A stretch of DNA of 10,543 bases, taken from positions 1-10,543 of the forward strand of contig CAZYXG010000063.1 of NCBI GenBank assembly GCA_964650885.1, read 5' to 3'. The translations under genes and the position numbers were made by a program. This DNA is from JAPLFM01 sp964650885. Lineage in GTDB: Bacteria; Bacteroidota; Ignavibacteria; Kapaibacteriales; UBA2268. Positions 1 to 6,687 of this stretch are shown piece by piece. Within the stretch, counting starts at the first letter, position 1. Each line of letters starts with the position of its first letter. A model generated the notes under the pieces. That model was given only the letters and a program-made list of their open reading frames with translations, did not search any database and was not told where the DNA came from.

Positions 1-36
1 TACATTGGAGTTTGAATCTTTTCTTTGAATAAATAC

Positions 37-50
37 GTGGTAATTACCAC
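37..50. other. 14-bp perfect palindrome
   Basis: GTGGTAATTACCAC is identical to its own reverse complement and lies in the gene-free left edge, downstream of the NERD ORF. Such a dyad could be an operator for a dimeric regulator. A perfect 14-mer is expected about once by chance in a window of this size, so this is weak evidence. Nothing else in positions 1-106 could be assigned. Confidence 0.25.
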
Positions 51-106
51 TATAAAAAATATGTAACTATATATAACATACAAATGTTAAGTTTCAAAAA
101 CACTAC

Positions 107-523
107 TTATGACGTTAGTATTGACTTTTTTTCAAAAAAAAACTCTACAAATTTAATTGTAGGGCTTTGATTTTCAATTTGTAGTTTGTAAAAATTGTCT
201 TTATAATTCTTGACTTGTTTAATTGGAGACAATATCTCAACATCATTACTTTTCAAAAACCATTTTGCATCAAGTTTGGGATTGGATAAATTTTCAATTC
301 TGTAACTTCCCCAATTCCAATCTTTAACTTCTATTATTAATACTCCAAAAATTTCTCTTATAACAATAATATCGGTCATATCGCCATTGATGAAAGGCTG
401 AAAGTACACTTCATATGTATCATCAGGATTATCATTTGAAAACTTTAGAAGTGTCCATTCTCCCTCTGTGGGTTTTACTTTGTATTCTAGTATCTTTTCC
501 ATTGTTGGAAATAAAATTGACAT
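107..523 (-). CDS. Short NERD-domain (nuclease-related) protein, possibly a truncated remnant
   Basis: This 138-aa protein has the pattern of the NERD domain, a PD-(D/E)XK nuclease-like fold usually found at the N-terminus of larger helicase- or nuclease-like proteins. The start is typical (MSILFPTMEKI, then KPTEGEW). The probable active-site residues are visible as GDMTDIIVI (the Asp) followed by GVLIIEVKDW (E-x-K) around residues 46-70. SPIKQVKNYKDN near residue 99 is the usual helix after the fold. After about residue 120 the protein ends in a low-complexity tail that follows a run of nine T in the coding strand (positions 134-142). A one- or two-base slip there meets a stop quickly in the other frames, so simple slippage does not restore a long protein. 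Full-length relatives normally continue, so this may be a degraded gene. An AGGA precedes the ATG. Being cytoplasmic and DNA-directed, it does not obviously belong to the surface operon upstream. Confidence 0.7.
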   Translation of the reverse strand: MSILFPTMEKILEYKVKPTEGEWTLLKFSNDNPDDTYEVYFQPFINGDMTDIIVIREIFGVLIIEVKDWNWGSYRIENLSNPKLDAKWFLKSNDVEILSPIKQVKNYKDNFYKLQIENQSPTIKFVEFFFEKKSILTS

Positions 524-566
524 ATATAGTCCTAGTTGCTAAATTTATTATTATTTTTTTCAAATT

Positions 567-598
567 CTATGCCACACCCTTGAATTGATGTGGCATAG
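567..598. terminator. Perfect 10-bp stem-loop after the VWA/barrel operon
   Basis: The arms CTATGCCACA (567-576) and TGTGGCATAG (589-598) are perfectly complementary around a 12-nt loop. The hairpin begins 8 nt past the stop codon of the 90-aa gene, where an operon terminator belongs. The T-rich tract lies on the plus-strand 3' side (599 onward), whereas the minus-strand 3' side reads AATTTGAAAAAAAT, so the canonical intrinsic-terminator polarity is opposite to the operon. It may act as a factor-dependent or RNA-stabilising 3' hairpin, or stop antisense transcription. Confidence 0.5.
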
Positions 599-606
599 TT
601 TTATTT

Positions 607-879
607 TTAGTTTTTGTACATTTTGAGCAGTATATGCTTTTTTTGCAATTTTTCGACTACCACATATAAACCTAACCTGAATTCTGGGTCATCATCTCCC
701 ATTCTATATAGCATATTTGCTATAGTGTCGAGTTTATTGGCAAATGAAAATGAAGTGAAATCATCTGTAATCTTTTCATTTTTGAGTTCATAAAAACCAA
801 ATACTCCTTGATGGATTAGACCTAGTAATCTATCTAAATTTTCTTGAATTTCTTTGACTATTTCTTCTTTGTTTTCCAT
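607..879 (-). CDS. Small hypothetical protein (90 aa), distant paralogue of the 92-aa protein of the same operon
   Basis: I do not recognise a named family. The protein is acidic and probably helical, with no signal peptide or membrane segment, so it should be cytoplasmic. Its C-terminal half matches the 92-aa protein encoded by the second gene of the operon: ML-x-R-x4-DP (residues 56-65), then Y-x-VV (72-75), then a final K-x-YK (86-89). The two differ by a one-residue gap between the DP and Tyr positions and by three residues further on. It is the last gene of the operon, 15 nt after the beta-barrel gene, with AAGGG upstream of the ATG and a strong stem-loop right after its stop. Having one copy on each side of three exported-protein genes suggests a shared cytoplasmic accessory role, perhaps as a chaperone, immunity-type or regulatory partner. 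That role is inference only. Confidence 0.7.
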   Translation of the reverse strand: MENKEEIVKEIQENLDRLLGLIHQGVFGFYELKNEKITDDFTSFSFANKLDTIANMLYRMGDDDPEFRLGLYVVVEKLQKKHILLKMYKN

Positions 880-894
880 TGTTTCCCTTGTTAA

Positions 895-1533
895 TTAATT
901 TAAATAAAAGCTTAATACAAACTTGTAGCTACTGGTTCCAAGTTCTAAATTAGTTATAGATGGTAATTTTGTTTCTGTAGCATTGCCATTGTCTTGTTTA
1001 TTCCCACTAGAATTCGAGTATTTCAAGTTATATTCCATTGAAAATGAAACATTATCCCAAGCAAACCATTCAGCTCCAATGATTAAACCAGCTCCATAGG
1101 ATTCTATAGCTTCATTTATTTGATTTACTTTGCTATTATCTAAGTAATCACTATTATTATTACTTTTTTTGTAGTAGCCACCGACACCTATATATCCAGT
1201 AGTAGTGTTATTTTTGGCGAAATTATAAAGCAAACTAGGAGAAATATTCAACCCAACTGTAGATTTATTCAAACTGTAACTTGTTCCTGCTTCAAGCTTA
1301 GTTTCTAATTCGTTTATCTTCGTGTAGCCTAATGATAATCTAAATGCTAAATCTTTAGCTATAAAGTATTTATACCCTATTCCTCCTGAGAAGGCATTTG
1401 CTCCAAGTTTATCCAAACCATCTAATTCAAAAAGTAAAGCTTGGTTATCTGTTGCAGACTTAACTCTATCTGCTGAGAGTAAATTGTTGACAATTAAAAT
1501 GTTTGCCAAAATAATGAAAAGTATTATTTTCAT
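895..1533 (-). CDS. Small outer-membrane beta-barrel protein
   Basis: This 212-aa protein has an N-terminal hydrophobic signal peptide (about residues 1-20, cleavage near LLSA). Alternating hydrophobic strands follow, with turns rich in Asn, Ser and Gly, and the C-terminus ends FVLSFYLN, a typical last strand for insertion by the Bam machinery. Size and pattern fit an 8- to 10-stranded barrel of the OmpA/OmpW-like superfamily. It resembles the C-terminal barrel of the adjacent VWA fusion protein: IGAE-x-F-x4-N-x-S-x3-EY-x3-YS appears in both, as does AFRL-x2-G-x4-N nearer the start of the barrel. It lies 17 nt after that gene, with AAGGA before the ATG. It could be a partner barrel forming a hetero-complex with the fusion protein, or the source from which the fused barrel was duplicated. 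No substrate or pore function can be read from the sequence. Confidence 0.8.
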   Translation of the reverse strand: MKIILFIILANILIVNNLLSADRVKSATDNQALLFELDGLDKLGANAFSGGIGYKYFIAKDLAFRLSLGYTKINELETKLEAGTSYSLNKSTVGLNISPSLLYNFAKNNTTTGYIGVGGYYKKSNNNSDYLDNSKVNQINEAIESYGAGLIIGAEWFAWDNVSFSMEYNLKYSNSSGNKQDNGNATETKLPSITNLELGTSSYKFVLSFYLN

Positions 1534-1550
1534 TGTATGTTTCCTTAAAA

Positions 1551-3416
1551 TTAATTAAAATAAAATGCTATTATTAAACTCAAATTTGGTTTTGTACCAT
1601 ATTGGATGGTATTTAGTTTGTTGTTTTCTCTGAAAATATTTCTACCTATTTTCGATTTTTTTTGCAGAATCGAATAAGGGAAAAAGTACTCCCCAGCAAT
1701 TGACAAATTATGAAAAGGGAAAAATTCAGCACCAATTGAAAGTGATAGTGATTTAACGTCTTGCTCGGTGCTTACTTTGTATTTGTCTATATATTCATAT
1801 CCAATTGATGATTTTTGATACATCGCTTGAAGTGAGAAATAACCAGATAAATTTTCTTGGTTGAAAAAGTTTTGTCTATACGATACTGAAGCAAAATAAC
1901 TTGAATTATATCTACTTTCTATATCGTTACTAGGTTTGTTTGAATTCATTCTGTCTATTCCATAAGTCAATCGAAATGCAGAATTTCTTCCCAAAAATGC
2001 TAGTATTCCAAGTCCAGAATTGAATCCATTGAATGAAACGTTGTTTGCAGCATTCAAATTACCTAAAAGAGCAAGTGTACCAAAACCAGAACGCAATTGT
2101 GGTGGTGGTTCAACATCTAACTCTCCCCTAATGATTATAATGTCATAAAAGTTGCAATCAGAATAAATTCTAATACTATAATTTGTAATTGCTTCATTTA
2201 GGACTGTAATCTGAAAATTAAGTTCTAGGGTACTATCTTTAACCAAAGTAAAGTAATTTGTAGATTCTATAACTTTGATTGTTGAATCATATTTAAGTTG
2301 ACCATTATTATCAAGGCTAAAAACAATTGAATCTCTTTTCCTTGTAGTGTAATCTTTGTTTAATGTCTTATTATAAGTATCAGAAATCACAATTTCTTTA
2401 TAGTGAGAACTTATACTATCAATTCTGTAATTATTTTTCATTGCTTTGATTTGTACACTGAAGTTGTCTTTCTCACCATATTCCAATTGCACATACATAT
2501 TTTTATTTGGAATATATAGTTTGCCAGTGAATTGTTCGAAGTAGTTATTCAAATTGATTACATCTACAATTATTCCATCAACATAAACATTGTAGTTGTT
2601 ATCACAAGTTTTTAAAGCTTCTAACGTAAACTTACATACTTGTTCTTTCTCTGTTTCGTTATCTAATATATCATTGAATACTTTTTCAGCTTCGCTAATA
2701 GAGTTTATATTAGTTTTGTACACTCCACCAGTCAGCTCAGCAATTCTTTTAAGTTCAACTGATTCAATGTTGCCAATTGTTAAGCAATGGATAATAATAT
2801 TGTCTTTTTTTGCTTTTTCAATTACCAAATCGTCATTGATATTAGCAAGTCCATCAGTGAGAAACACAATAATTTTCTTTTCCTTTTTAGCTCCAGCCAT
2901 ATTAATCAAAGCTCCATTTAAAGGATTTAGGAAAGCCTCATAATAGCTCGTGCCTCCATTGGGATATAATCTTCCAATAGCATAATTCAAAGAGTAATTA
3001 CTGTTTGTAAAATCTTGCAATACAGTTGAATAATGATTAAAAGAAATTATTGAACATTCATAATTATAATTAATTTTGTCCAATTGATTTACCCACGCAA
3101 TAGCAGCCGATTTTGCCTTTTCCATATTCCCTAAGTCATACATTGAACCAGAAACATCTAAAACTAATGTACTTGAAAGTGATTTTGATATTGAATTTTT
3201 CTCACAATCAATTGAATTTATTTCTAAAGATTTTTCACTACTTTTAAAAACTAAATTATTTGTGTCTATTAGTTTCAATTTTGTTCCACTTTGCACTAAA
3301 TCTCCAGTAATTATTGGGTATCTACTTACATCAATATTCCTTACTTTGAAATTCTGTGATTTACTGATGAAAATCACTAACAACAATAATAGAATCACAA
3401 TAAATACTTTCTTCAT
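1551..3416 (-). CDS. Exported VWA-domain protein fused to a C-terminal outer-membrane beta-barrel
   Basis: This 621-aa protein starts with a signal peptide (about residues 1-20, strongly hydrophobic). A short beta-rich N-terminal segment precedes a complete VWA domain at roughly 81-255, with an intact metal-ion-dependent adhesion site: DVSGS (87-91), GGTS (154-157) and TDG (187-189). Residues about 260-435 look like beta-sandwich repeats. After a Pro-rich hinge (PPP, 437-439) the last 180 residues form a beta-barrel-like module ending LIIAFYFN, related to the stand-alone barrel encoded next. VWA domains bind protein ligands through the coordinated metal. Fusion to a small outer-membrane barrel would anchor the VWA at the outer membrane, most likely on the periplasmic side because the barrel looks too small to export it. 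Translation is probably coupled to the upstream VWA gene through an ATGA overlap, with a GAGGTGG ribosome-binding site. The fusion architecture is unusual. Confidence 0.85.
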   Translation of the reverse strand: MKKVFIVILLLLLVIFISKSQNFKVRNIDVSRYPIITGDLVQSGTKLKLIDTNNLVFKSSEKSLEINSIDCEKNSISKSLSSTLVLDVSGSMYDLGNMEKAKSAAIAWVNQLDKINYNYECSIISFNHYSTVLQDFTNSNYSLNYAIGRLYPNGGTSYYEAFLNPLNGALINMAGAKKEKKIIVFLTDGLANINDDLVIEKAKKDNIIIHCLTIGNIESVELKRIAELTGGVYKTNINSISEAEKVFNDILDNETEKEQVCKFTLEALKTCDNNYNVYVDGIIVDVINLNNYFEQFTGKLYIPNKNMYVQLEYGEKDNFSVQIKAMKNNYRIDSISSHYKEIVISDTYNKTLNKDYTTRKRDSIVFSLDNNGQLKYDSTIKVIESTNYFTLVKDSTLELNFQITVLNEAITNYSIRIYSDCNFYDIIIIRGELDVEPPPQLRSGFGTLALLGNLNAANNVSFNGFNSGLGILAFLGRNSAFRLTYGIDRMNSNKPSNDIESRYNSSYFASVSYRQNFFNQENLSGYFSLQAMYQKSSIGYEYIDKYKVSTEQDVKSLSLSIGAEFFPFHNLSIAGEYFFPYSILQKKSKIGRNIFRENNKLNTIQYGTKPNLSLIIAFYFN

Positions 3417-5044
3417 TTCACCACCTCTAACTTTTTGATTTCTTTACTATTCTTCATAATGTAGAATCCTTTTTCTAACTTGCTTAAGATTTCGTTAAGA
3501 TTATTGTTTAAGGTCATTAAATGAATGCCTTCAACGTTATAAATTTCCCACAATTCGGACTCACTGTTGTTAATATCAATTACATTTGAAATTAATGCAC
3601 AATCAATATTTACTTTCACTTTTTGACTATTGCTGTTTCTAAGACCAATTTCTAAGTTATTGATACTTGAAAGTTTATTACTAGGAATCTTAAAGAAATG
3701 ATAACAACAACTTGTTTGGTTATCAGCATTTAAAATTTGATTTATTAACTGCTTAATTCCAAGTGAATCATTAACTTTTGTAACTTTTTGATTTGTCTGA
3801 GGAACTAAAAATATCTTCAATTTTTCATAAGCCAAATTGTCAATTTCATCTTCATTTACCGCTAATGCTATTGGAAAAACATCAATACCTTTGTATTCTG
3901 TTTTCAACTTCTCCTTAAGTTTTTCTTTGTCAATATTGTTAGTGCTAAAACCATCTGTAAATAAAACAAGTAACTTTCTATCTGTATTTCTATTTTTAAG
4001 CATATCCATTGAGCTATAAAAAGCACTGATAATATTGCTTGAAGAATCTAGTTTGAAAGTAGAAACTTCCTTCTGGATTTTTCCAAAGTCATTTGTCCAA
4101 CTTATTAACTCATTTCTACTTTTGCTAAATGAAGCTAAGTTATATTCATCTGAAATAAATTCTCTACTTGAAATAGACCTTGCAAACTGGTTTATAGTAG
4201 ACTGCATACAGTCAAGTCTTGGCTTAAAACTTTTCTCATCTATTGGCTCTTCCATACTCTGCGAAGCATCTAGCAAGAAAGAGACTGAAATTGACTTAGG
4301 TTTACCTTTAAAACAAGAAATTGAATCCGATTTTATCTCCTCCCCATTAAGATACAAGCTAAACATATCATTGGAATTGGTATTTTTTATAAAAATGAAA
4401 TTGCTTATGTTTGTTGCTATGGCAATAAATACATCACCATTTTTTGTTTTTTCGCAATATGAATCACAAACATCAATTTTTATATCACATACTTCATCAA
4501 TCTCTACGAAAAGCCTTCCCTTATTATCTTCATATCTAGGAATGTTCATTCGCTTATTCAAATCAATTACAGAATCCAATATTTGTAATTCCCCATTTGA
4601 ATTGTTGCCTTGAATGAGATACTCATATTTATGACTTATACTGTCATAGGGCATAAATGGAACTGGCATTTTATTCAAACGAAAACCAATATTGTTTTTG
4701 AATGAAAAAACACTTGGAATATTAAGAATACTATACGATAATGAATCTCCTAACCATTTTGGTTCTGTTACCAATGATTTAAGTATTAAATCAAATAGTG
4801 CATTGCCAGTATTAGCTTTTTCCCAATAATAAGCTGCATCAACTGAATTAGAATCCTGAGTTGTATTTCCCCATTGGCTATATTTACCAGATACTGTTAC
4901 TTTGTAAAAACAATTTGAGTTCAGAAATGTTGTTTTTACAATAGAAGGACTATTGCTCAGCAAAGTATCTTGGAAAATTCTTTGAGCTTGCACTTCAATT
5001 GAAATGAAAATCAAAACCAACAATATATATTTAACTGTTTTCAT
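3413..5044 (-). CDS. Secreted VWA-domain protein with a probable type IX secretion sorting tail
   Basis: This 543-aa protein begins with a Sec signal peptide ending near VQA-Q (residue 20). Residues about 45-80 (YKVTVSGKYSQW and a following DAAYYW) look like a beta-sandwich, perhaps carbohydrate-binding-like; that is a guess. A VWA domain occupies about 251-440, with the metal site as DASQS (259-263), a Ser-rich SSSNIIS segment (334-340) in place of the usual central Thr loop, and TDG (363-365). The last 47 residues (IYNVEGIHLM, then SKLEKGFYIM and a Lys-rich end) match the pattern of T9SS type A C-terminal sorting domains, although the usual upstream PNP is absent. The likely location is the cell surface or medium. 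The gene overlaps the 92-aa gene by 14 bp and the next VWA gene by 4 bp, with AAGGA upstream of its ATG. It could be an adhesin or contact protein, but no ligand is predictable. Confidence 0.82.
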   Translation of the reverse strand: MKTVKYILLVLIFISIEVQAQRIFQDTLLSNSPSIVKTTFLNSNCFYKVTVSGKYSQWGNTTQDSNSVDAAYYWEKANTGNALFDLILKSLVTEPKWLGDSLSYSILNIPSVFSFKNNIGFRLNKMPVPFMPYDSISHKYEYLIQGNNSNGELQILDSVIDLNKRMNIPRYEDNKGRLFVEIDEVCDIKIDVCDSYCEKTKNGDVFIAIATNISNFIFIKNTNSNDMFSLYLNGEEIKSDSISCFKGKPKSISVSFLLDASQSMEEPIDEKSFKPRLDCMQSTINQFARSISSREFISDEYNLASFSKSRNELISWTNDFGKIQKEVSTFKLDSSSNIISAFYSSMDMLKNRNTDRKLLVLFTDGFSTNNIDKEKLKEKLKTEYKGIDVFPIALAVNEDEIDNLAYEKLKIFLVPQTNQKVTKVNDSLGIKQLINQILNADNQTSCCYHFFKIPSNKLSSINNLEIGLRNSNSQKVKVNIDCALISNVIDINNSESELWEIYNVEGIHLMTLNNNLNEILSKLEKGFYIMKNSKEIKKLEVVK

Positions 5045-5309
5045 TTGGACTATCCTTTGGTTTATAAACTTTTATTACATTTTCAGCTTCTTGAACTACT
5101 AAATACATAGCTTTATAGTATGTAGCAGGGTCAATCATACATAATCTGCCTAACATTGCAATTGCATCATCCACTGAATTATTAGAATTAGTTTGCACTG
5201 AAATACTATAAGTTAATCTACCTTCATCATCCATTTCATCCCTAACTTGTGTAGCATATATTTGGATGTATGGAACTTTCTCTAAGATTTGTTCAAACTC
5301 GGTTTTCAC
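5031..5309 (-). CDS. Small hypothetical protein (92 aa, GTG start), paralogue of the 90-aa operon protein
   Basis: The start codon is GTG (5309-5307), supported by AAAGG seven bases upstream; no in-frame ATG explains the conserved part better. The protein is mixed alpha/beta, acidic and without a signal peptide. Residues 52-61 (MLGRLCMIDP), Y69-x-VV and K80-x-YK83 align with the 90-aa protein at the end of the operon, indicating a divergent duplication. It follows the 165-aa gene by 17 nt, and its 3' end overlaps the start of the secreted VWA gene by 14 bp, which implies coupled translation. I do not recognise a family. Tight coupling to an exported protein would fit a cytoplasmic partner of that protein, but nothing in the residues proves it. 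Confidence 0.72.
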   Translation of the reverse strand: MKTEFEQILEKVPYIQIYATQVRDEMDDEGRLTYSISVQTNSNNSVDDAIAMLGRLCMIDPATYYKAMYLVVQEAENVIKVYKPKDSPNENS

Positions 5310-5326
5310 TTTTTTACCTTTAAAAA

Positions 5327-5824
5327 TTAGTTATTGAAATAGTTTAAAAACTGTCTATAAATACTTTGTTTCTCATTAAACACTTTGTTATTAATGTTTT
5401 GAGTTACTAGAACATTATAAATTCTGCTAGGATTGTTTAAATCATTAAGTATTGCTTCTGGAAGTAATTTTGAATGTAAATCAATCATTAAGTAAGTTTT
5501 ACTTATAATTACACCATGTTCAATTACTTTACTCCATTCAGTCAATCCAATTTTTACACTCAATGTTTTTCCTAGCAAATCTTTGAAAATTAGTTTGTTT
5601 GGATTTTGAATATTTACTCCACAGGCATTGAATAAATCAAAAGTTTTTTGTTGGCAAACATTCATATAGTATCTTTCTTTAATAACATTTCCTGTTACTG
5701 TACTAAAAACCACATCAATACACTCATGTCCTTTGATACTTGATTTAGTTGGTGAGAAAGTTTCTACTTTCAAAGAATAGTAGTTTCCTGCATGAAAACC
5801 TTTATTTGATGCTGTACTTGTCAT
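5327..5824 (-). CDS. Cytoplasmic protein of unknown function (165 aa), first gene of the VWA/barrel operon
   Basis: There is no signal peptide or membrane segment. Residues about 11-95 have a strand-rich layout: G-x-YYSLKVE, then IDVVFSTVTG, ERYYMN, a short helix FDLFNACGV and LLGKTLSVKIG. This loosely recalls DUF669-type phage proteins and other OB-like DNA-binding folds that carry the same order of small strands plus a GK-x-hydrophobic strand. The resemblance is by eye and weak. The C-terminal 60 residues are Asn-rich and helical. The ATG is backed by a strong AAAGGAG six bases upstream. The gene leads the minus-strand operon and its promoter must lie in or next to the 66-bp repeats, so it might be a regulator that binds them. 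That is speculation; a simple structural partner is equally possible. Confidence 0.68.
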   Translation of the reverse strand: MTSTASNKGFHAGNYYSLKVETFSPTKSSIKGHECIDVVFSTVTGNVIKERYYMNVCQQKTFDLFNACGVNIQNPNKLIFKDLLGKTLSVKIGLTEWSKVIEHGVIISKTYLMIDLHSKLLPEAILNDLNNPSRIYNVLVTQNINNKVFNEKQSIYRQFLNYFNN

Positions 5825-5855
5825 TTTAGACTCCTTTTATTTATTTGCTTTTTTA

Positions 5856-6017
5856 GTTATACAATTGAAACTGGATTTTTTTCCGCTCTGCCGAAAAGTT
5901 TATTCAATTGTTCTTTCACTTGTTATACAATTGAAACTGAAATTTTTTCCGCTTTGCTGAAAAGTTTATTCAATTGTTCTTTCACTTGTTATACAATTGA
6001 AACTGAAATATTTTCCG
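5856..6017. repeat. 66-bp tandem direct repeat (2 full copies plus a partial third) with internal inverted repeats
   Basis: Units start at 5856, 5922 and 5988. The first two are 66 bp and differ at four positions; the third matches for about 30 bp with one change, then diverges. Each begins with the invariant 18-mer GTTATACAATTGAAACTG. Within each full unit ACAATTGAA and TTCAATTGT form a 9-bp inverted repeat (5861-5869 with 5903-5911; 5927-5935 with 5969-5977). The 33-nt interior can add a second stem (TTTTCCGC with GCCGAAAA, one mismatch; the equivalent in unit 2 also has one mismatch). The array fills the space between two divergent operons, which suggests multiple operator or sigma-recognition sites controlling both. 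A structured transcript is another possibility. Confidence 0.85.
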
Positions 6018-6043
6018 TTTGAACTGTTTTTTTTGTATTTTTA
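6018..6043 (+). promoter_or_regulatory. Putative Bacteroidota-type promoter for the sigma-factor operon
   Basis: TATTTTTA (6036-6043) closely resembles the Bacteroidota -7 element TAnnTTTG, and a TTTG (6018-6021) could serve as the -33 element. The 14-nt spacing is shorter than usual, so the upstream half is uncertain. The box lies about 20 bp upstream of the sigma-factor start and just after the third repeat copy, so binding to the repeats could influence it. Confidence 0.35.
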
Positions 6044-6065
6044 CAAATATTCAAAGTAAAAATGT

Positions 6066-6686
6066 ATGAATAGAAATATTAAAACTATAGCAGATGAGCA
6101 GGCAATAGACAATATGATTGTTGTGAAAGATGCCGAAACATTAGACAAGGTAAATAGACCCTTAACTGAGCTATACCATTATACTTACAAGAAAAGCTTA
6201 CCGCTTTTTAGGAAAGATTTCAATTCCATGTTTGATGAGTATGAAGACCTACACCATGACACTTGGTTAAAAACTCTTCTTAATCGCAAATCTTATTTGG
6301 CAAGAAAGAATGTATTCACTTGGTTTTACACGATTCTTAAGAATAATTCAATTAATTTGCTTAATTCAAGTTACAAGAAAACAAATATTCCATTGAATGA
6401 CAATTCGGATAGTGATGGTGCTCTAGTTATTGTAAGTGATAAAAACACACCTTTGACAATAATATCTAGCTATTCCAATATGGATATAGATGTTTTGTTA
6501 TATATGAGTTTGATAAAAGATGTAGTTGCAAATCATCTGAGCAAACAGGAGCAAGAGTTATTCAGACTTTACTTCATGGAAGACAAAAATACTGTTGAAA
6601 TAGCCAAAGTAATGAATATTGGCAACGCCACAGTTGATAGATTAAAAAAAGAGATTATTAAAAAACTTAAAGAAAATTTAAATTGA
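6066..6686 (+). CDS. ECF-type RNA polymerase sigma factor
   Basis: This 206-aa protein has the two-domain plan of extracytoplasmic-function sigma factors. Region 2 lies at about 30-103: DEYEDLHHDTWLKTLL, then VFTWFYTILKNNSINLL, matching the usual eDl-x-q-dtf and f-x-tWl-x-ia-x-N-x4-l pattern, followed by basic residues. Region 4 lies at about 145-203, with a helix-turn-helix (NTVEIAKVMNIGNATVDRLK, 175-194) for -35 recognition. The two are joined by a variable linker. The 35-residue N-terminal extension is longer than in minimal ECF factors. The chosen ATG at 6066 is in frame; the ATG at 6062 is in another frame. The next gene starts 1 nt after the stop, so the two are co-translated. It probably directs transcription of the divergent VWA/barrel operon and perhaps of itself. 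Confidence 0.9.
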   Translation: MNRNIKTIADEQAIDNMIVVKDAETLDKVNRPLTELYHYTYKKSLPLFRKDFNSMFDEYEDLHHDTWLKTLLNRKSYLARKNVFTWFYTILKNNSINLLNSSYKKTNIPLNDNSDSDGALVIVSDKNTPLTIISSYSNMDIDVLLYMSLIKDVVANHLSKQEQELFRLYFMEDKNTVEIAKVMNIGNATVDRLKKEIIKKLKENLN

Positions 6687-6687
6687 T

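Noticed and set aside
1..36. A further leftward gene starting near the left edge (ATG at 5-3 on the minus strand)
   Set aside because: Only a codon or two is visible and no ribosome-binding site precedes it, so it cannot be supported.
4035..4613. Plus-strand open frame of 192 codons inside the secreted VWA gene, and similar ones at 2596-2943, 3837-4019, 9644-9829, 9771-10100 and 10176-10511
   Set aside because: They lie opposite genes with clear domains, have no ribosome-binding sites or recognisable motifs, and show the Ser/Leu/Phe-rich composition typical of antisense frames.
1551..5044. MoxR-VWA or chelatase-type ATPase system
   Set aside because: Both VWA proteins carry export signals and there is no AAA+ ATPase in the window, so an intracellular MoxR-type complex does not fit.
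5856..6017. CRISPR array (18-mer repeated at 66-bp steps)
   Set aside because: The intervals between the 18-mers are nearly identical rather than unique spacers, there are only two full units, and no cas gene is present. It is a simple tandem repeat.
5856..6017. Integron attC-like sites, given the imperfect palindromes
   Set aside because: No GTTRRRY/RYYYAAC core pair brackets each unit, no integrase gene is visible, and the neighbouring genes are arranged as operons rather than single-gene cassettes.
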